Positions 17,361 through 26,578 of a stretch of 38,390 nt of DNA are shown here, in pieces. The stretch comes from Rhizobium sophorae (lineage in GTDB: Bacteria > Pseudomonadota > Alphaproteobacteria > Rhizobiales > Rhizobiaceae), in NCBI RefSeq assembly GCF_013087515.1, contig NZ_JABFCN010000026.1:1-38390 (forward strand). Reading direction: 5' to 3'. A model generated the notes under the pieces. The model did no database searches. It saw only the letters and a program-made list of their open reading frames with translations, and was not told the DNA's origin. The translations under genes were made by a program, and so were the position numbers. The stretch's first letter is position 1, and every line of letters begins with the position of its first letter.

Positions 17361-19199
17361 ATGCCAGTTTATCGTTCCAGAACCACGACCCATGGCCGCA
17401 ACATGGCGGGCGCCCGCGGCCTTTGGCGCGCGACGGGCATGAAGGATTCGGATTTCGGCAAGCCGATCATCGCGGTGGTGAATTCCTTCACCCAGTTCGT
17501 GCCCGGCCATGTGCACCTGAAGGACCTTGGCCAGCTCGTTGCCCGCGAAATCGAGGCGGCCGGCGGTGTTGCCAAGGAGTTCAACACGATCGCCGTTGAT
17601 GACGGCATCGCCATGGGCCATGACGGCATGCTCTATTCGCTGCCCTCGCGGGAGCTGATCGCCGACAGCGTCGAATACATGGTCAATGCCCATTGCGCCG
17701 ACGCCATGGTCTGCATCTCCAACTGCGACAAGATCACCCCCGGCATGCTGATGGCGTCGCTGCGCCTCAATATCCCGACCGTCTTCGTCTCGGGCGGTCC
17801 GATGGAGGCCGGCAAGGTCGTGCTGCATGGCAAGACGCATGCGCTTGACCTCGTCGATGCCATGGTCGCCGCAGCCGATGACAAGATCAGCGACGAGGAC
17901 GTCCAGACCATCGAGCGCTCTGCCTGTCCGACCTGCGGCTCCTGCTCCGGCATGTTCACCGCCAACTCGATGAACTGCCTGACGGAAGCGCTCGGCCTGT
18001 CGCTGCCCGGCAACGGCTCGACGCTTGCCACCCACGCCGACCGCAAGCGCCTTTTCGTCGAGGCCGGCCATCTGATCGTCGATCTCGCCCGCCGTTACTA
18101 CGAGCAGGACGACGTCAAGGCGCTGCCGCGCACCATCGCCTCCAAGCAGGCCTTCGAGAATGCCATGGCGCTCGACATCGCCATGGGCGGTTCGACCAAT
18201 ACGGTCCTGCATATCCTTGCTGCCGCCCATGAAGGCGAGATCGATTTCACCATGACCGATATCGATGCGCTGTCGCGCCGGGTGCCGTGCCTGTCGAAGG
18301 TCGCCCCCGCCAAGAGCGATGTGCACATGGAAGACGTCCACCGCGCCGGCGGCATCATGTCGATCCTCGGCGAACTCGACAAGGGCGGTCTCTTGAACCG
18401 CGATTGCCCGACCGTGCATGCCGAGACACTGGGCGATGCGATCGATCGCTGGGATATCACCCGCACCAACAGCGAAACCGTTCGCAACTTTTATCGTGCC
18501 GCACCCGGTGGCATCCCGACCCAGGTCGCCTTCAGCCAGGAAGCGCGTTGGGATGATCTCGACACCGACCGTGAAAACGGCGTCATCCGCTCGGTCGAGC
18601 ATCCCTTCTCCAAGGATGGTGGCCTTGCCGTGCTCAAGGGCAACCTTGCGATCGACGGCTGCATCGTCAAGACCGCCGGCGTCGATGAATCGATCCTGAA
18701 GTTCTCCGGCCCGGCTCGCGTCTTCGAAAGCCAGGATGCGTCGGTCAAGGCGATCCTTGCTAACGAGGTGAAGGCCGGCGACGTCGTCGTCATCCGCTAC
18801 GAAGGCCCGAAGGGCGGCCCGGGCATGCAGGAAATGCTCTATCCGACGAGCTATCTGAAGTCGAAGGGCCTCGGCAAAGCCTGTGCGCTGATCACCGACG
18901 GCCGCTTCTCCGGCGGCACCTCCGGCCTGTCGATCGGCCACGCGTCGCCGGAAGCGGCAAATGGCGGCACGATCGGCCTGGTGCGTGAAGGTGACATGAT
19001 CGACATCGACATCCCCAACCGCACCATCAGCCTGCGTGTCAGCGAGACCGAACTCGCCGCCCGCCGCGCCGAACAGGACGCCAAGGGTTGGTATCCCACA
19101 GAAGTCCGTAAGCGCAATGTCACGACCGCGCTGAAGGCCTACGCCGCCTTCGCAACGAGCGCGGATCGCGGCGCCGTGCGCGATCTGAACGCGCGGTAG
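17361..19199 (+). CDS. ilvD: Dihydroxy-acid dehydratase
   Basis: The product is 612 residues. It dehydrates dihydroxy acids to 2-keto acids in isoleucine and valine synthesis, using an Fe-S cluster. Cluster-region cysteines lie in [13 protein letters not shown] (118 and 122) and [11 protein letters not shown] (189-195). The segment [13 protein letters not shown] places it in the E. coli-type branch. The C-terminal region with [14 protein letters not shown] is complete. GAGGAAG supports ATG 17361; an upstream in-frame ATG at 17292 would add an unrelated leader. It is a single gene with its own terminator. Confidence 0.97.
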   Translation: MPVYRSRTTTHGRNMAGARGLWRATGMKDSDFGKPIIAVVNSFTQFVPGHVHLKDLGQLVAREIEAAGGVAKEFNTIAVDDGIAMGHDGMLYSLPSRELIADSVEYMVNAHCADAMVCISNCDKITPGMLMASLRLNIPTVFVSGGPMEAGKVVLHGKTHALDLVDAMVAAADDKISDEDVQTIERSACPTCGSCSGMFTANSMNCLTEALGLSLPGNGSTLATHADRKRLFVEAGHLIVDLARRYYEQDDVKALPRTIASKQAFENAMALDIAMGGSTNTVLHILAAAHEGEIDFTMTDIDALSRRVPCLSKVAPAKSDVHMEDVHRAGGIMSILGELDKGGLLNRDCPTVHAETLGDAIDRWDITRTNSETVRNFYRAAPGGIPTQVAFSQEARWDDLDTDRENGVIRSVEHPFSKDGGLAVLKGNLAIDGCIVKTAGVDESILKFSGPARVFESQDASVKAILANEVKAGDVVVIRYEGPKGGPGMQEMLYPTSYLKSKGLGKACALITDGRFSGGTSGLSIGHASPEAANGGTIGLVREGDMIDIDIPNRTISLRVSETELAARRAEQDAKGWYPTEVRKRNVTTALKAYAAFATSADRGAVRDLNAR

Positions 19200-19207
19200 G
19201 TCATTGC

Positions 19208-19241
<34 letters not shown>

Positions 19242-19243
19242 TT

Positions 19244-19280
19244 CAACCGGTCGCTTTCAAAGCGGCCGGTTGATGTTTTT
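19244..19280 (+). terminator. ilvD terminator, overlapping the 3' end of the opposing gene
   Basis: A 13-bp stem with one T.G pair (CAACCGGTCGCTT 19244-19256 with AAGCGGCCGGTTG 19260-19272) is followed by ATGTTTTTAT. It lies 44 bp after the ilvD stop. The right arm encodes the last residues and the loop contains the stop codon of the convergent LprI-like gene, so one sequence serves as terminator and coding end. Confidence 0.75.
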
Positions 19281-19610
19281 ATAAGACTCGCCGAGCTGCT
19301 TCAGCCGCTCGTCATAGGCTGCCTTGATGCAAGTTGCATCTGCCCCGCATTCCTGCCGTTTCTTCAGCCAAGCCGTCTGTTCGTCCTGCAATGTTCCGCG
19401 CGAACCCATCGCCAGCAGGCCGGAGAGCAGCTCGAAGGTCGTCACCATCTTCACATCGGCGTCGTTGAGTGCGCGGTTGTCGCAGATCGCTTTTTCATCC
19501 GCCTTCAATTCTTTCGAATCGCAATCGAAGCTTGCTGCCTGTGCCAGGTTCGCTGCAATAAGCAGGATCGCAAAGCCGAGGCCCGTTGTCGTCGTTCTTG
19601 TCATGATCAT
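19257..19610 (-). CDS. LprI-like (DUF1311) secreted protein
   Basis: The product is 117 residues with a signal peptide (GLGFAILLIAANLAQAAS). The mature part FDCDSKELKADEKAICDNRA and the block WLKKRQECGADATCIKAAYD match LprI/DUF1311 proteins, which have four conserved cysteines forming two disulfides. Some family members inhibit lysozyme; the role here is unknown. AGGA lies eight bases upstream of ATG 19610, and a second ATG follows two codons later. It sits 23 bp downstream of the DUF1232 gene and is probably in the same operon. Confidence 0.75.
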   Translation of the reverse strand: MIMTRTTTTGLGFAILLIAANLAQAASFDCDSKELKADEKAICDNRALNDADVKMVTTFELLSGLLAMGSRGTLQDEQTAWLKKRQECGADATCIKAAYDERLKQLGESYKNINRPL

Positions 19611-19633
19611 TCATATATTCCTATTGCTGCCGG

Positions 19634-20014
19634 TCAGGCTAGCTTCCGCAGTCCCAGAGCCAGGAAGATGATGCAGATGAGCCAGACGGCAAGGATGAAG
19701 ATCAGTCCGACCCGGCTGGAGGGACGCTCAATGCGCCTTGTCGCCTCCGTACGAAGCTCGTTCATCACCTCTACTGGCACGAGCCGGATCGCCAGCATGA
19801 TACCGAGCGGTACGATGAGGAGGTCGTCGAGATAGCCGAGGATGGGGATGAAATCGGGGATGAGATCGATGGGCGATAGCGCGTAGGCGGCAACGGCGCC
19901 GGCCGCCGCTTTGGCATGCCACGGCACGCGGGGATCGCGGGCGGCAAGCCATAGGGCGACGATGTCACGCTTCAGTGACTTTGACCAGATTTTGGCTTTT
20001 GATATCAGTTGCAT
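19634..20014 (-). CDS. DUF1232 (YkvA-like) membrane protein
   Basis: The product is 126 residues. The core AAAGAVAAYALSPIDLIPDF followed by IPILGYLDDLLI is the DUF1232 signature (YxxSPxDxIPDxIPxxGxxDD). A further hydrophobic segment lies at the C-terminus (LIFILAVWLICIIFLALGL). The function of the family is unknown. ATG 20014 is chosen because AGGAAG lies at proper distance upstream; TTG two codons earlier is too close to it. It heads the small operon with the LprI-like gene. Confidence 0.8.
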   Translation of the reverse strand: MQLISKAKIWSKSLKRDIVALWLAARDPRVPWHAKAAAGAVAAYALSPIDLIPDFIPILGYLDDLLIVPLGIMLAIRLVPVEVMNELRTEATRRIERPSSRVGLIFILAVWLICIIFLALGLRKLA

Positions 20015-20124
20015 GGCCAATCTTCCTGAATCAAATTCACAATGACTTCAACCGGTTTCCAAGACGCCCTCTCGCCTTGTTCTTCCATGCTTCCGCCCTC
20101 TTTCCTTTCTAGCGTCGGGCCGCA

Positions 20125-20238
20125 GAACAGGATGAATTTTGGGCCGGTCGGTCTAAAATCTGAATCCTGTTCGCAATTAGATAGTTAGAGCATGATGTCG
20201 TCCGAAAACCGCTCACACTTTTCGGCATCATGCTCTAA
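20125..20238. repeat. RIME-like intergenic element made of two palindromes
   Basis: Two large imperfect palindromes lie side by side. The first pairs GAACAGGAT (20125-20133) with ATCCTGTTC (20164-20172) and, inside, ATTTT with AAAAT. The second pairs TTAGAGCATGATG (20185-20197) with CATCATGCTCTAA (20226-20238) and, inside, CCGAAAA with TTTTCGG. The total length of 114 bp and the two-palindrome layout fit the Rhizobium-specific intergenic mosaic element RIME1, described as about 108 bp. It lies between the DUF1232 and degP-type genes. The name is from memory of the family, not a search. Confidence 0.7.
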
Positions 20239-20271
20239 AACGTTCCTCAAGAGGATTCAAAAGGGATACCC

Positions 20272-21675
20272 ATGCAAGGCCTGTTCAAGCGCGCCTCCGT
20301 CTCGCTATTCGCTCTCATACTCGTTCTGCCGCTTGCTGCCCATGCGCAGACGGCAAAGACCGTACCCGAGAGCCAGATGCAGATGCAGCTCTCCTTCGCG
20401 CCGCTCGTCAAACAGACGTCAGGCGCCGTCGTCAACGTTTATGCGGAAAAGACCGTCCAGCGGCAGTCGCCCTTTGCCGGCGATCCTTTCTTCGAGCAAT
20501 TTTTCGGCCAGCAGATGCCGAACCGTTCGGAGAAGCAGTCTTCGCTCGGCTCCGGCGTCATCGTCGAGGCGAACGGCACTGTCGTGACCAACAATCACGT
20601 CATCGAGGGCGCCGACGATATAAAGGTGGCGCTCTCGGACGGCCGCGAATTCCCCTGCAAGGTGGTGCTGCGCGACGACCGTGTCGATCTTGCCGTGCTG
20701 AAGATCGACGCCAAGGAAAGCTTTCCAACATTGCCGATTGGCAATTCCGATACGGTCGAGGTCGGTGATCTCGTGCTGGCGATCGGCAATCCCTTCGGTG
20801 TCGGCCAGACGGTAACGAGCGGGATCGTCTCGGCGCTTGCCCGCAACCAGGTGATCAAGAACGAGTTCGGCTTCTTCATCCAGACCGATGCCTCGATCAA
20901 CCCCGGCAATTCCGGCGGCGCCTTGATGAATATGAAGGGCGAGCTGATCGGTATCAACACGGCGATCTTCTCGCGCGGCGGCGGATCGAACGGCATTGGT
21001 TTCGCCATCCCCGCCAATCTGGTCAAGGTCTTCCTCACGTCTGCCGATGCGGGCGTTAAATCTTTCGAGCGGCCCTATGTCGGCGCAAGCTTCGATGCAG
21101 TGACCTCGGAAGTGGCTGAGGCGCTGGGGCTTAACAAGGCCCGCGGCGCGCTCGTCGTCAAGGTTTCGGAAGGTGGGCCGGCCGCCAAGGCCGGACTGAA
21201 GGCCGGCGAAATCGTCACCGCCGTCGACGGAATTTCCGTCGAGCATCCGGATGCGTTGCTCTACCGGCTGACGACGGCCGGTCTCGGCAATTCGGTCAAG
21301 CTCACCGTCATCGAAAACGGCCGCGAGGAGCAACTGCCGCTGACGCTCGCCCGCGCCCCGGAAACCTCGCCGCGCGACCAGCGCACCATCGGCGGACACA
21401 CGCCGTTTACCGGTGCCGTCGTCGAGAACCTGTCGCCGCGGGTCGCCGACGAGCTGCGCATGCCGCCGGAATCGGCGGGCGTCGTCGTATCCGAGGTGAA
21501 GGAGGATTCGCCTGCTGCCCGTCTCGGTTTCGAACCGAAGGATATCATCGTCTCGATCAACGGCGCCGACGTGAAGACGACCAGCGAACTGTCCGAAATC
21601 GCCGATAGCGACCCCGGCCTGTGGCGGGTCGAGATCGAGCGTGACGGCCAGCGCATCCGGCAATTCTTCCGATGA
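20272..21675 (+). CDS. DegP/HtrA-family periplasmic serine protease with two PDZ domains
   Basis: The product is 467 residues: a signal peptide (to about AHAQ, residue 26), a trypsin-like domain and two PDZ domains (about 270-355 and 375-460). The catalytic triad is His109 in TNNHV, Asp139 in RVDLAVLK and Ser214 in NPGNSGGAL. It should degrade or hold misfolded envelope proteins. DegQ, DegP and MucD types cannot be told apart from this alone. AAGGGA precedes ATG 20272. The stop overlaps the rarA start (ATGA). Confidence 0.9.
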   Translation: MQGLFKRASVSLFALILVLPLAAHAQTAKTVPESQMQMQLSFAPLVKQTSGAVVNVYAEKTVQRQSPFAGDPFFEQFFGQQMPNRSEKQSSLGSGVIVEANGTVVTNNHVIEGADDIKVALSDGREFPCKVVLRDDRVDLAVLKIDAKESFPTLPIGNSDTVEVGDLVLAIGNPFGVGQTVTSGIVSALARNQVIKNEFGFFIQTDASINPGNSGGALMNMKGELIGINTAIFSRGGGSNGIGFAIPANLVKVFLTSADAGVKSFERPYVGASFDAVTSEVAEALGLNKARGALVVKVSEGGPAAKAGLKAGEIVTAVDGISVEHPDALLYRLTTAGLGNSVKLTVIENGREEQLPLTLARAPETSPRDQRTIGGHTPFTGAVVENLSPRVADELRMPPESAGVVVSEVKEDSPAARLGFEPKDIIVSINGADVKTTSELSEIADSDPGLWRVEIERDGQRIRQFFR

Positions 21676-22988
21676 GCAACGATCTCTTCGCGCCGCGCGT
21701 TCCGGAGGAGGTCGCCGCCAGGCGGCCGCTTGCCGACCGGCTGCGGCCGAAGACGCTTGCCGATGTCACCGGTCAGGAACACTTGACCGGTGAGGATGGC
21801 GTGCTGAAAAGGATGATCGAAAGCGGCTCGCTTGGCTCGATGATCTTCTGGGGGCCGCCCGGCACCGGCAAGACGACGGTGGCACGGCTGCTTTCGGGCG
21901 AGGCGGGCTTGGCCTTCGAGCAGATATCGGCGATCTTTTCCGGCGTCGCCGATCTGAAGAAGGTATTCGAGACAGCCCGTTTGCGCCGTATGGACGGCCG
22001 TCAGACGCTGCTCTTCGTCGATGAGATCCATCGTTTCAACCGCGCCCAGCAGGACAGTTTCCTGCCCGTCATGGAGGATGGCACCGTCATCCTCGTCGGC
22101 GCCACCACCGAGAACCCTTCCTTCGAGCTCAACGCCGCTCTGCTGTCGCGGGCCCGTGTGCTCACCTTCAAGTCGCATGACGAGGAGAGCCTCGAGGAAC
22201 TGCTGAAGCGTGCCGAGGCGATCGAGCAGAAGCCGCTGCCGCTGACGGAGGATGCCCGTGCCAGCTTGGTGCGCATGGCCGATGGCGATGGCCGCGCGGT
22301 GCTGACGCTCGCCGAAGAAGTCTGGCGCGCGGCGCGCGAAGGCGAGAGCTTCGACACAGAAGGCCTGACGCGCATTGTCCAGCGCCGTGCCCCGGTCTAC
22401 GACAAGGCGCAGGATGGCCACTACAATCTGATCTCGGCACTGCATAAATCCGTACGCGGCTCGGATCCAGATGCCGCGCTCTATTATCTCGCCCGCATGT
22501 TCGATGCCGGCGAGGACCCGCTCTATCTCGGCCGGCGGCTGGTGCGCATGGCGGTGGAGGATATCGGTCTTGCCGATCCGCAGGCACTGGTGATCTGCAA
22601 TGCCGCCAAGGATGCCTATGAGTATCTCGGCTCGCCGGAAGGCGAACTGGCGCTTGCCCAGGCCTGCGTCTATCTCGCCACCGCGCCGAAATCGAATGCC
22701 GTCTACACCGCCTTCAAGGCGGCAAGCCAGGCGGCAAAGCAGAACGGCTCGTTGCTGCCGCCGAAGCATATCCTCAATGCGCCGACCAAGCTGATGAAGG
22801 GCGAAGGTTACGGTGAGGGCTATCGTTACGACCACGACGAGCCGGATGCCTTTTCCGGCCAGGATTATTTCCCGGAAAAGATGGGCCGCCAGATCTTCTA
22901 TGATCCGCCGGAACGCGGCTTCGAGCGCGATATCCGCAAGCGGCTGGAATGGTGGGCGAAGCTTCGCAAGGAGCGCAATCCGCGCTGA
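21672..22988 (+). CDS. rarA: Replication-associated recombination protein A (MgsA/RarA AAA+ ATPase)
   Basis: The product is 438 residues. It has an AAA+ domain with Walker [11 protein letters not shown] (61-70), Walker [21 protein letters not shown] (113-132) and sensor [19 protein letters not shown], followed by the RarA oligomerisation domain. The family acts at stalled replication forks and binds SSB. It overlaps the protease gene by four bases although their roles differ, which implies shared expression. It converges with the DUF1883 gene 13 bp away. Confidence 0.95.
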   Translation: MSNDLFAPRVPEEVAARRPLADRLRPKTLADVTGQEHLTGEDGVLKRMIESGSLGSMIFWGPPGTGKTTVARLLSGEAGLAFEQISAIFSGVADLKKVFETARLRRMDGRQTLLFVDEIHRFNRAQQDSFLPVMEDGTVILVGATTENPSFELNAALLSRARVLTFKSHDEESLEELLKRAEAIEQKPLPLTEDARASLVRMADGDGRAVLTLAEEVWRAAREGESFDTEGLTRIVQRRAPVYDKAQDGHYNLISALHKSVRGSDPDAALYYLARMFDAGEDPLYLGRRLVRMAVEDIGLADPQALVICNAAKDAYEYLGSPEGELALAQACVYLATAPKSNAVYTAFKAASQAAKQNGSLLPPKHILNAPTKLMKGEGYGEGYRYDHDEPDAFSGQDYFPEKMGRQIFYDPPERGFERDIRKRLEWWAKLRKERNPR

Positions 22989-23001
22989 AACCCCGTGAAC
23001 C

Positions 23002-23310
23002 TCAGGAGGCGCGGGGCGTCTTCTGATTTGCCGGCGCGGCGATCACCTTGACGGACGATTCCGCAAGCCCGTGATGACCTTCCATATCGACGATGACATG
23101 CCAGTGACCGCTTTCGGGGACGGCGATCTTGATCGGCGATTTGCGTGCCACGCCACCGATATATTTGAAATCGAGAACTTCGGTGAACCGCTGGAAATTC
23201 GGCGCCGTCATCAGGCGGACATTGTTCACCGCGTTCAACGACACCTCGATGATCGTTCCGGCGCGTTGTTCCTTGAGATCGTAATGGGTGAAGCGGAAAT
23301 TCGGTTTCAT
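23002..23310 (-). CDS. DUF1883 domain protein
   Basis: The product is 102 residues. The blocks GTIIEVSLNAVNNVRLMTA, FKYIGGVARKSPIKIAVP and GHWHVIVDMEGHHGLAESS are those of DUF1883, a small beta-rich domain of unknown function that elsewhere is often fused to TIR domains. Here it stands alone, and there is no signal peptide. It ends next to the rarA end and diverges from the downstream hydrolase. Confidence 0.8.
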   Translation of the reverse strand: MKPNFRFTHYDLKEQRAGTIIEVSLNAVNNVRLMTAPNFQRFTEVLDFKYIGGVARKSPIKIAVPESGHWHVIVDMEGHHGLAESSVKVIAAPANQKTPRAS

Positions 23311-23503
23311 CGGTCTCGCGGCGCCTGAAGTCTCTGCGACGATATTTTACCAGGATGCCAGTTAAGGAAAAGTTGGTCCATTCGGACCGCGCACCAAAAT
23401 ATAGGAATGGCATAAAGGCCGATGCGAAAATTTCGAAGCGCGGTGTCGGAAAGACATGAGCGCCGCCGTCCTTGCGATATCCAAGCAAACATGGAGCAAG
23501 GAC

Positions 23504-24451
23504 ATGTCGAAGATGACGCTGATTTCGATGATCGCAACGGCTGCCGCATTCCTGGCCGTGCCGGATATGGCGGGTGCGGGCGGCAATGCACCTGGTATCG
23601 AGAACAAAAAGGCGATAGCGCCGATCGTCCGGAAGGGAAGCGTGCCGGTCAACGGCATCGACTATTACTACGAGATCCGCGGCGAGGGTGAACCGCTGCT
23701 GCTGCTTCACGGTGGCCTTGGGCAGATCGAGATGTTCGCGTCGGTCATGCCTGTTTTCACCGACCACCGGCAGGTGATCGCCGTCGACCTGCAGGGCCAT
23801 GGCCGCACCCCGCTCGGCAAGCGGTCGATCGAGCTTCCGGCCATCGGCGCCGATCTTGCAATCCTGGTGAAGCAGCTCGGTTACGATAAGCTCGACGTCT
23901 TCGGCTATTCCTTCGGCGGCGGGGTGGCGTTGAACATGGCGGCAAACGCGCCCGACCAGGTGCGCCGGCTGGTGATACTCTCGGCACCCTATGCGCAGAA
24001 CGGCTTCTTCCCGGAGATGCTGCCGCAACAGGCGGCCGTCGGCGCCGGTATGGCCGACATGATGAAGGACACGCCGATGTTCCTCTCCTACAAGGCGGTG
24101 GCGCCTGACGTTTCGGAATTTCCGAAGCTGCTCGACGCCATGGGGGCGCTGATGCGCGAACCCATCGACTATAGCGATGCCGTCGCCAAGCTCACTATGC
24201 CGGTTATGCTGATCTATGGCGATGCCGACATGATCCGGCCCGAGCATATGATCGACTTCTACCGCAAGCTCGGCGGCGGTCTGCGCGATGCCGGCTGGAT
24301 GCGGGAAAACATGTCGAAGAACCGGCTGGCGATCCTGCCTGATCTCACCCACTACGAGACCTTCGCTTCGCCCCTCATGGCGAATATGGCGATGACCTTC
24401 CTCGATGGCGGCGGCAAGGCGCCGAACTGGGCCGAGCAGGTCGGAAAGTAA
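23504..24451 (+). CDS. Secreted alpha/beta hydrolase
   Basis: The product is 315 residues: a signal peptide (MSKMTLISMIATAAAFLAV...) and an alpha/beta hydrolase fold. Motifs are LLLLHGGLG (oxyanion region), the nucleophile elbow GYSFGG with Ser136, the acid region IYGDADMI and His283 in LTHYE. The triad looks complete, so it is probably an active esterase or related hydrolase of unknown substrate. GGAG at 23493-23496 supports ATG 23504. An in-frame ATG at 23456 would give 331 residues and hide the signal peptide. Confidence 0.82.
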   Translation: MSKMTLISMIATAAAFLAVPDMAGAGGNAPGIENKKAIAPIVRKGSVPVNGIDYYYEIRGEGEPLLLLHGGLGQIEMFASVMPVFTDHRQVIAVDLQGHGRTPLGKRSIELPAIGADLAILVKQLGYDKLDVFGYSFGGGVALNMAANAPDQVRRLVILSAPYAQNGFFPEMLPQQAAVGAGMADMMKDTPMFLSYKAVAPDVSEFPKLLDAMGALMREPIDYSDAVAKLTMPVMLIYGDADMIRPEHMIDFYRKLGGGLRDAGWMRENMSKNRLAILPDLTHYETFASPLMANMAMTFLDGGGKAPNWAEQVGK

Positions 24452-24460
24452 GCGCGAAGA

Positions 24461-24488
24461 CGGCTGGGTTGTCCCGGCCGCCCTTTCC
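24461..24488. terminator. Hairpin between convergent hydrolase and reductase genes
   Basis: An 8-bp stem with one T.G pair (CGGCTGGG 24461-24468 with CCCGGCCG 24473-24480, loop TTGT) is followed by CCCTTTCC. It sits in the 44-bp gap between two convergent genes. The T tract is poor, so terminator function is tentative. Confidence 0.45.
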
Positions 24489-24495
24489 TCCGCGA

Positions 24496-25500
24496 TCAGT
24501 CGCGGCGCTGGTTTTCCCGATCCAACTGGGTCACCAGCGCCAGGATCGTTTCCGAGACCGGCGTCGGCACGGCGCTCAGGCGTCCGAGCGCCACCACCAT
24601 GCCGACCAACGGCGTGATTTCGAGCGCCTTGCCGCCGATCAGATCCTGCAGCATCGACGTGCGCACGCCGCCGATATGGCGTGATTGTTCCAGCCGCTGC
24701 TCGACGGTCATGCTGAACCGCGCGCCCAAGGCCTCGCCGACGGCGCGGACCTCACTCATCACCTTGCCGACCGTAGCCGAAAGGGCAGGATCGGCCATGA
24801 TGTCGGTCATCAGCGCCCTGGTCAGTGCGCTGATCGGGTTGAAGGCGGCGTTGCCCATCAACTTGCTCCAGATCTCGCCGCGGATATCAGCTGTCGTCGT
24901 AATGCTGAGGCCGGCGCCAGTCAGCGCCGCGGCGACCGCCTCGAGATCGGGCGAGATGTCGCCGGAGGGCTCGCCGAGCACGAAGCGGCCGTTGTGGGAA
25001 AGCTGGATCTCCCCGGGGTTGATCACCTCGGCACCCTGATAAGCGACGCAGCCGATGACGCGTTCCGGCCCGATCAGCCGCCAGAGCCTGCCTCCGGGAT
25101 CGAGCTCGTCGAACTGCAACTCGGCATGCCGGCTCTGGGTATCGCGGTGAAAATACCACCACGGAATGCCGTTGAGGATCATCAGAACGCGGGTGCCCTC
25201 CTTGAGGAGGCCTGCAATGCCTTCGGCAGCCGGTGCCAGCTGATGCCCCTTGAGCCCGGTGATGATGAGATCCTGCGGCGGCAATGTCCCGGGATCGCCG
25301 GTCGCGGTAAGGCGGACATTGAGCGGCCTTTCCGCATCGGCTTCGTGCAGGCTGAGTCCGTTGTCGCGGATGGCGTCGAGATGGGCTCCACGCGCGACGA
25401 CGGAGATGATGGCGTCGTTTCCGGCTTGGCTTGCAAGCTTGGCGGCGATAGCGCCGCCGAGCGCCCCGGCGCCATAGATACAGATGGACTTGATGGACAT
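24496..25500 (-). CDS. Ketopantoate reductase-family (PanE/ApbA) oxidoreductase
   Basis: The product is 334 residues. The N-terminal Rossmann fold has GAGALGG (residues 10-16). The C-terminal helical domain has the family region GEIWSKLMGNAAFNPISALT with the conserved lysine and asparagine. True PanE reduces 2-dehydropantoate to pantoate with NADPH in coenzyme A synthesis, but many paralogues with other 2-keto substrates exist, and no pantothenate genes lie nearby. GAGG precedes ATG 25500. A 14-bp palindrome lies 27 bp upstream. Confidence 0.82.
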   Translation of the reverse strand: MSIKSICIYGAGALGGAIAAKLASQAGNDAIISVVARGAHLDAIRDNGLSLHEADAERPLNVRLTATGDPGTLPPQDLIITGLKGHQLAPAAEGIAGLLKEGTRVLMILNGIPWWYFHRDTQSRHAELQFDELDPGGRLWRLIGPERVIGCVAYQGAEVINPGEIQLSHNGRFVLGEPSGDISPDLEAVAAALTGAGLSITTTADIRGEIWSKLMGNAAFNPISALTRALMTDIMADPALSATVGKVMSEVRAVGEALGARFSMTVEQRLEQSRHIGGVRTSMLQDLIGGKALEITPLVGMVVALGRLSAVPTPVSETILALVTQLDRENQRRD

Positions 25501-25526
25501 GCTCGCCTCTTCATGGTGATGATCGA

Positions 25527-25540
25527 ACCTAGATCTAGGT
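25527..25540. promoter_or_regulatory. 14-bp perfect palindrome upstream of the PanE-like gene
   Basis: ACCTAGATCTAGGT is a perfect palindrome centred 34 bp upstream of the start at 25500. On the minus strand it overlaps a possible -10 (TAGATC) placed 17 bp after TTCGCC. This placement is typical of a repressor operator, but the binding protein is unknown. Confidence 0.45.
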
Positions 25541-25605
25541 CATTCCAGGCGTGAGGCGAATGCTAATTTGCCGCATGATGCGCTTTCCTGCGGTCACGCT
25601 GGTCT

Positions 25606-26457
25606 TCAGGCCGAGTCCGTTGCCTCGCTTGCAAAATCCGTGGACAAAGCGAGCTGGCGCCAGACGGCAAGTTCCTTTTCGACGCTGGCATGCTGCTCCT
25701 CGATCACGGCTACCGTATCGCTGCCGAACGGCATGCGCAGCGGCGGATTGGGCGAATTGGCGAGCGTCATGATGCCGGCGGCAAGCTTGGCGGGATTGCC
25801 GGGCTGGGCATGGTTTGCGTCGGCAGCGAAACTGCGCATGTTGCCGGCCGGTGTACCCTCGTAGTCCGCGATGGAGGCCGGGCTGATCGCCAGCGAAGTG
25901 TCGGCGAGGAAGTCGGTGCGGAAGAAGCCGGGCTCGACGATCGTCACCTTGATGCCGAAAGGTTCGAGTTCGGCGGCCATCGATTCGGACAGGCCTTCGA
26001 CGGCGAACTTCGTCGAGCCGTAGACGCCCCAGCCGGGATAGCCGAAGTAACCGCCGATCGACGAGAAGTTCAGGATGTGGCCGGAGCGCTGGCGGCGCAT
26101 ATAGGGCAACACGGCGCGGGTCACCTTCAGCAGGCCGAAGACGTTCGTGGCATAGAGCCTTTCGACCTCTTCGGCCGTGGCTTCCTCGACAGCGCCGAGC
26201 AGGCCGTAGCCGGCATTGTTTGCGAGAACGTCGATGCGGCCGAAGCGGGCGATGCCGGCAGCCGCTGCCTCCTTGGCCTGCGCCTCGTTAGTGACGTCGA
26301 GGGCGACGGCAAGCAGGTTCGGATGGTCGCCGAACTGCTCGGTCACGGTCTTCGGGTTGCGGGCGGTGGCGATGACGGCATCGCCTGACGCAAGGGCTTC
26401 TTTGGTCATCAGCGCGCCGAAGCCGCGGGATGCACCGGTAATGAACCAGACTTTCAT
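25606..26457 (-). CDS. Short-chain dehydrogenase/reductase
   Basis: The product is 283 residues of classical SDR type. TGASRGFG (7-14) binds the NAD(P) cofactor, NNAG is at 80-83, and the catalytic residues are Ser133 or its neighbour, Tyr146 and Lys150 in VYGSTKFAVEG. The arginine in the cofactor loop and TARN near residue 31 suggest NADP. The substrate is unknown. AAAGGA precedes ATG 26457. It is transcribed away from the LysR gene, a common regulator-target arrangement. Confidence 0.88.
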   Translation of the reverse strand: MKVWFITGASRGFGALMTKEALASGDAVIATARNPKTVTEQFGDHPNLLAVALDVTNEAQAKEAAAAGIARFGRIDVLANNAGYGLLGAVEEATAEEVERLYATNVFGLLKVTRAVLPYMRRQRSGHILNFSSIGGYFGYPGWGVYGSTKFAVEGLSESMAAELEPFGIKVTIVEPGFFRTDFLADTSLAISPASIADYEGTPAGNMRSFAADANHAQPGNPAKLAAGIMTLANSPNPPLRMPFGSDTVAVIEEQHASVEKELAVWRQLALSTDFASEATDSA

Positions 26458-26512
26458 AACGAATTCCTTTCGAACTGTTCGGTTGCGGCATCTCTGTGCC
26501 GACGAGGTGAAT

Positions 26513-26541
26513 TTGACCGAAAACCCATTGCTGTATAAGAT
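26513..26541 (+). promoter_or_regulatory. Promoter of the LysR gene
   Basis: TTGACC (26513-26518) is separated by 17 bp from TAAGAT (26536-26541), 38 bp before the LysR start. The overlapping ATAA-N6-TTAT dyad (26535-26548) could be part of a LysR site. The SDR side of this 121-bp region also has the short palindrome CGAACTGTTCG (26471-26481). Confidence 0.5.
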
Positions 26542-26578
26542 TTGTTATTCTTGAAACTGTGATGAGTTTAATTCAGCA

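Noticed and set aside
17194..17442. Small open frame overlapping the ilvD start as an attenuator leader peptide
   Set aside because: It is not rich in Ile, Leu or Val codons, runs into ilvD in another frame, and shows no terminator/antiterminator pair.
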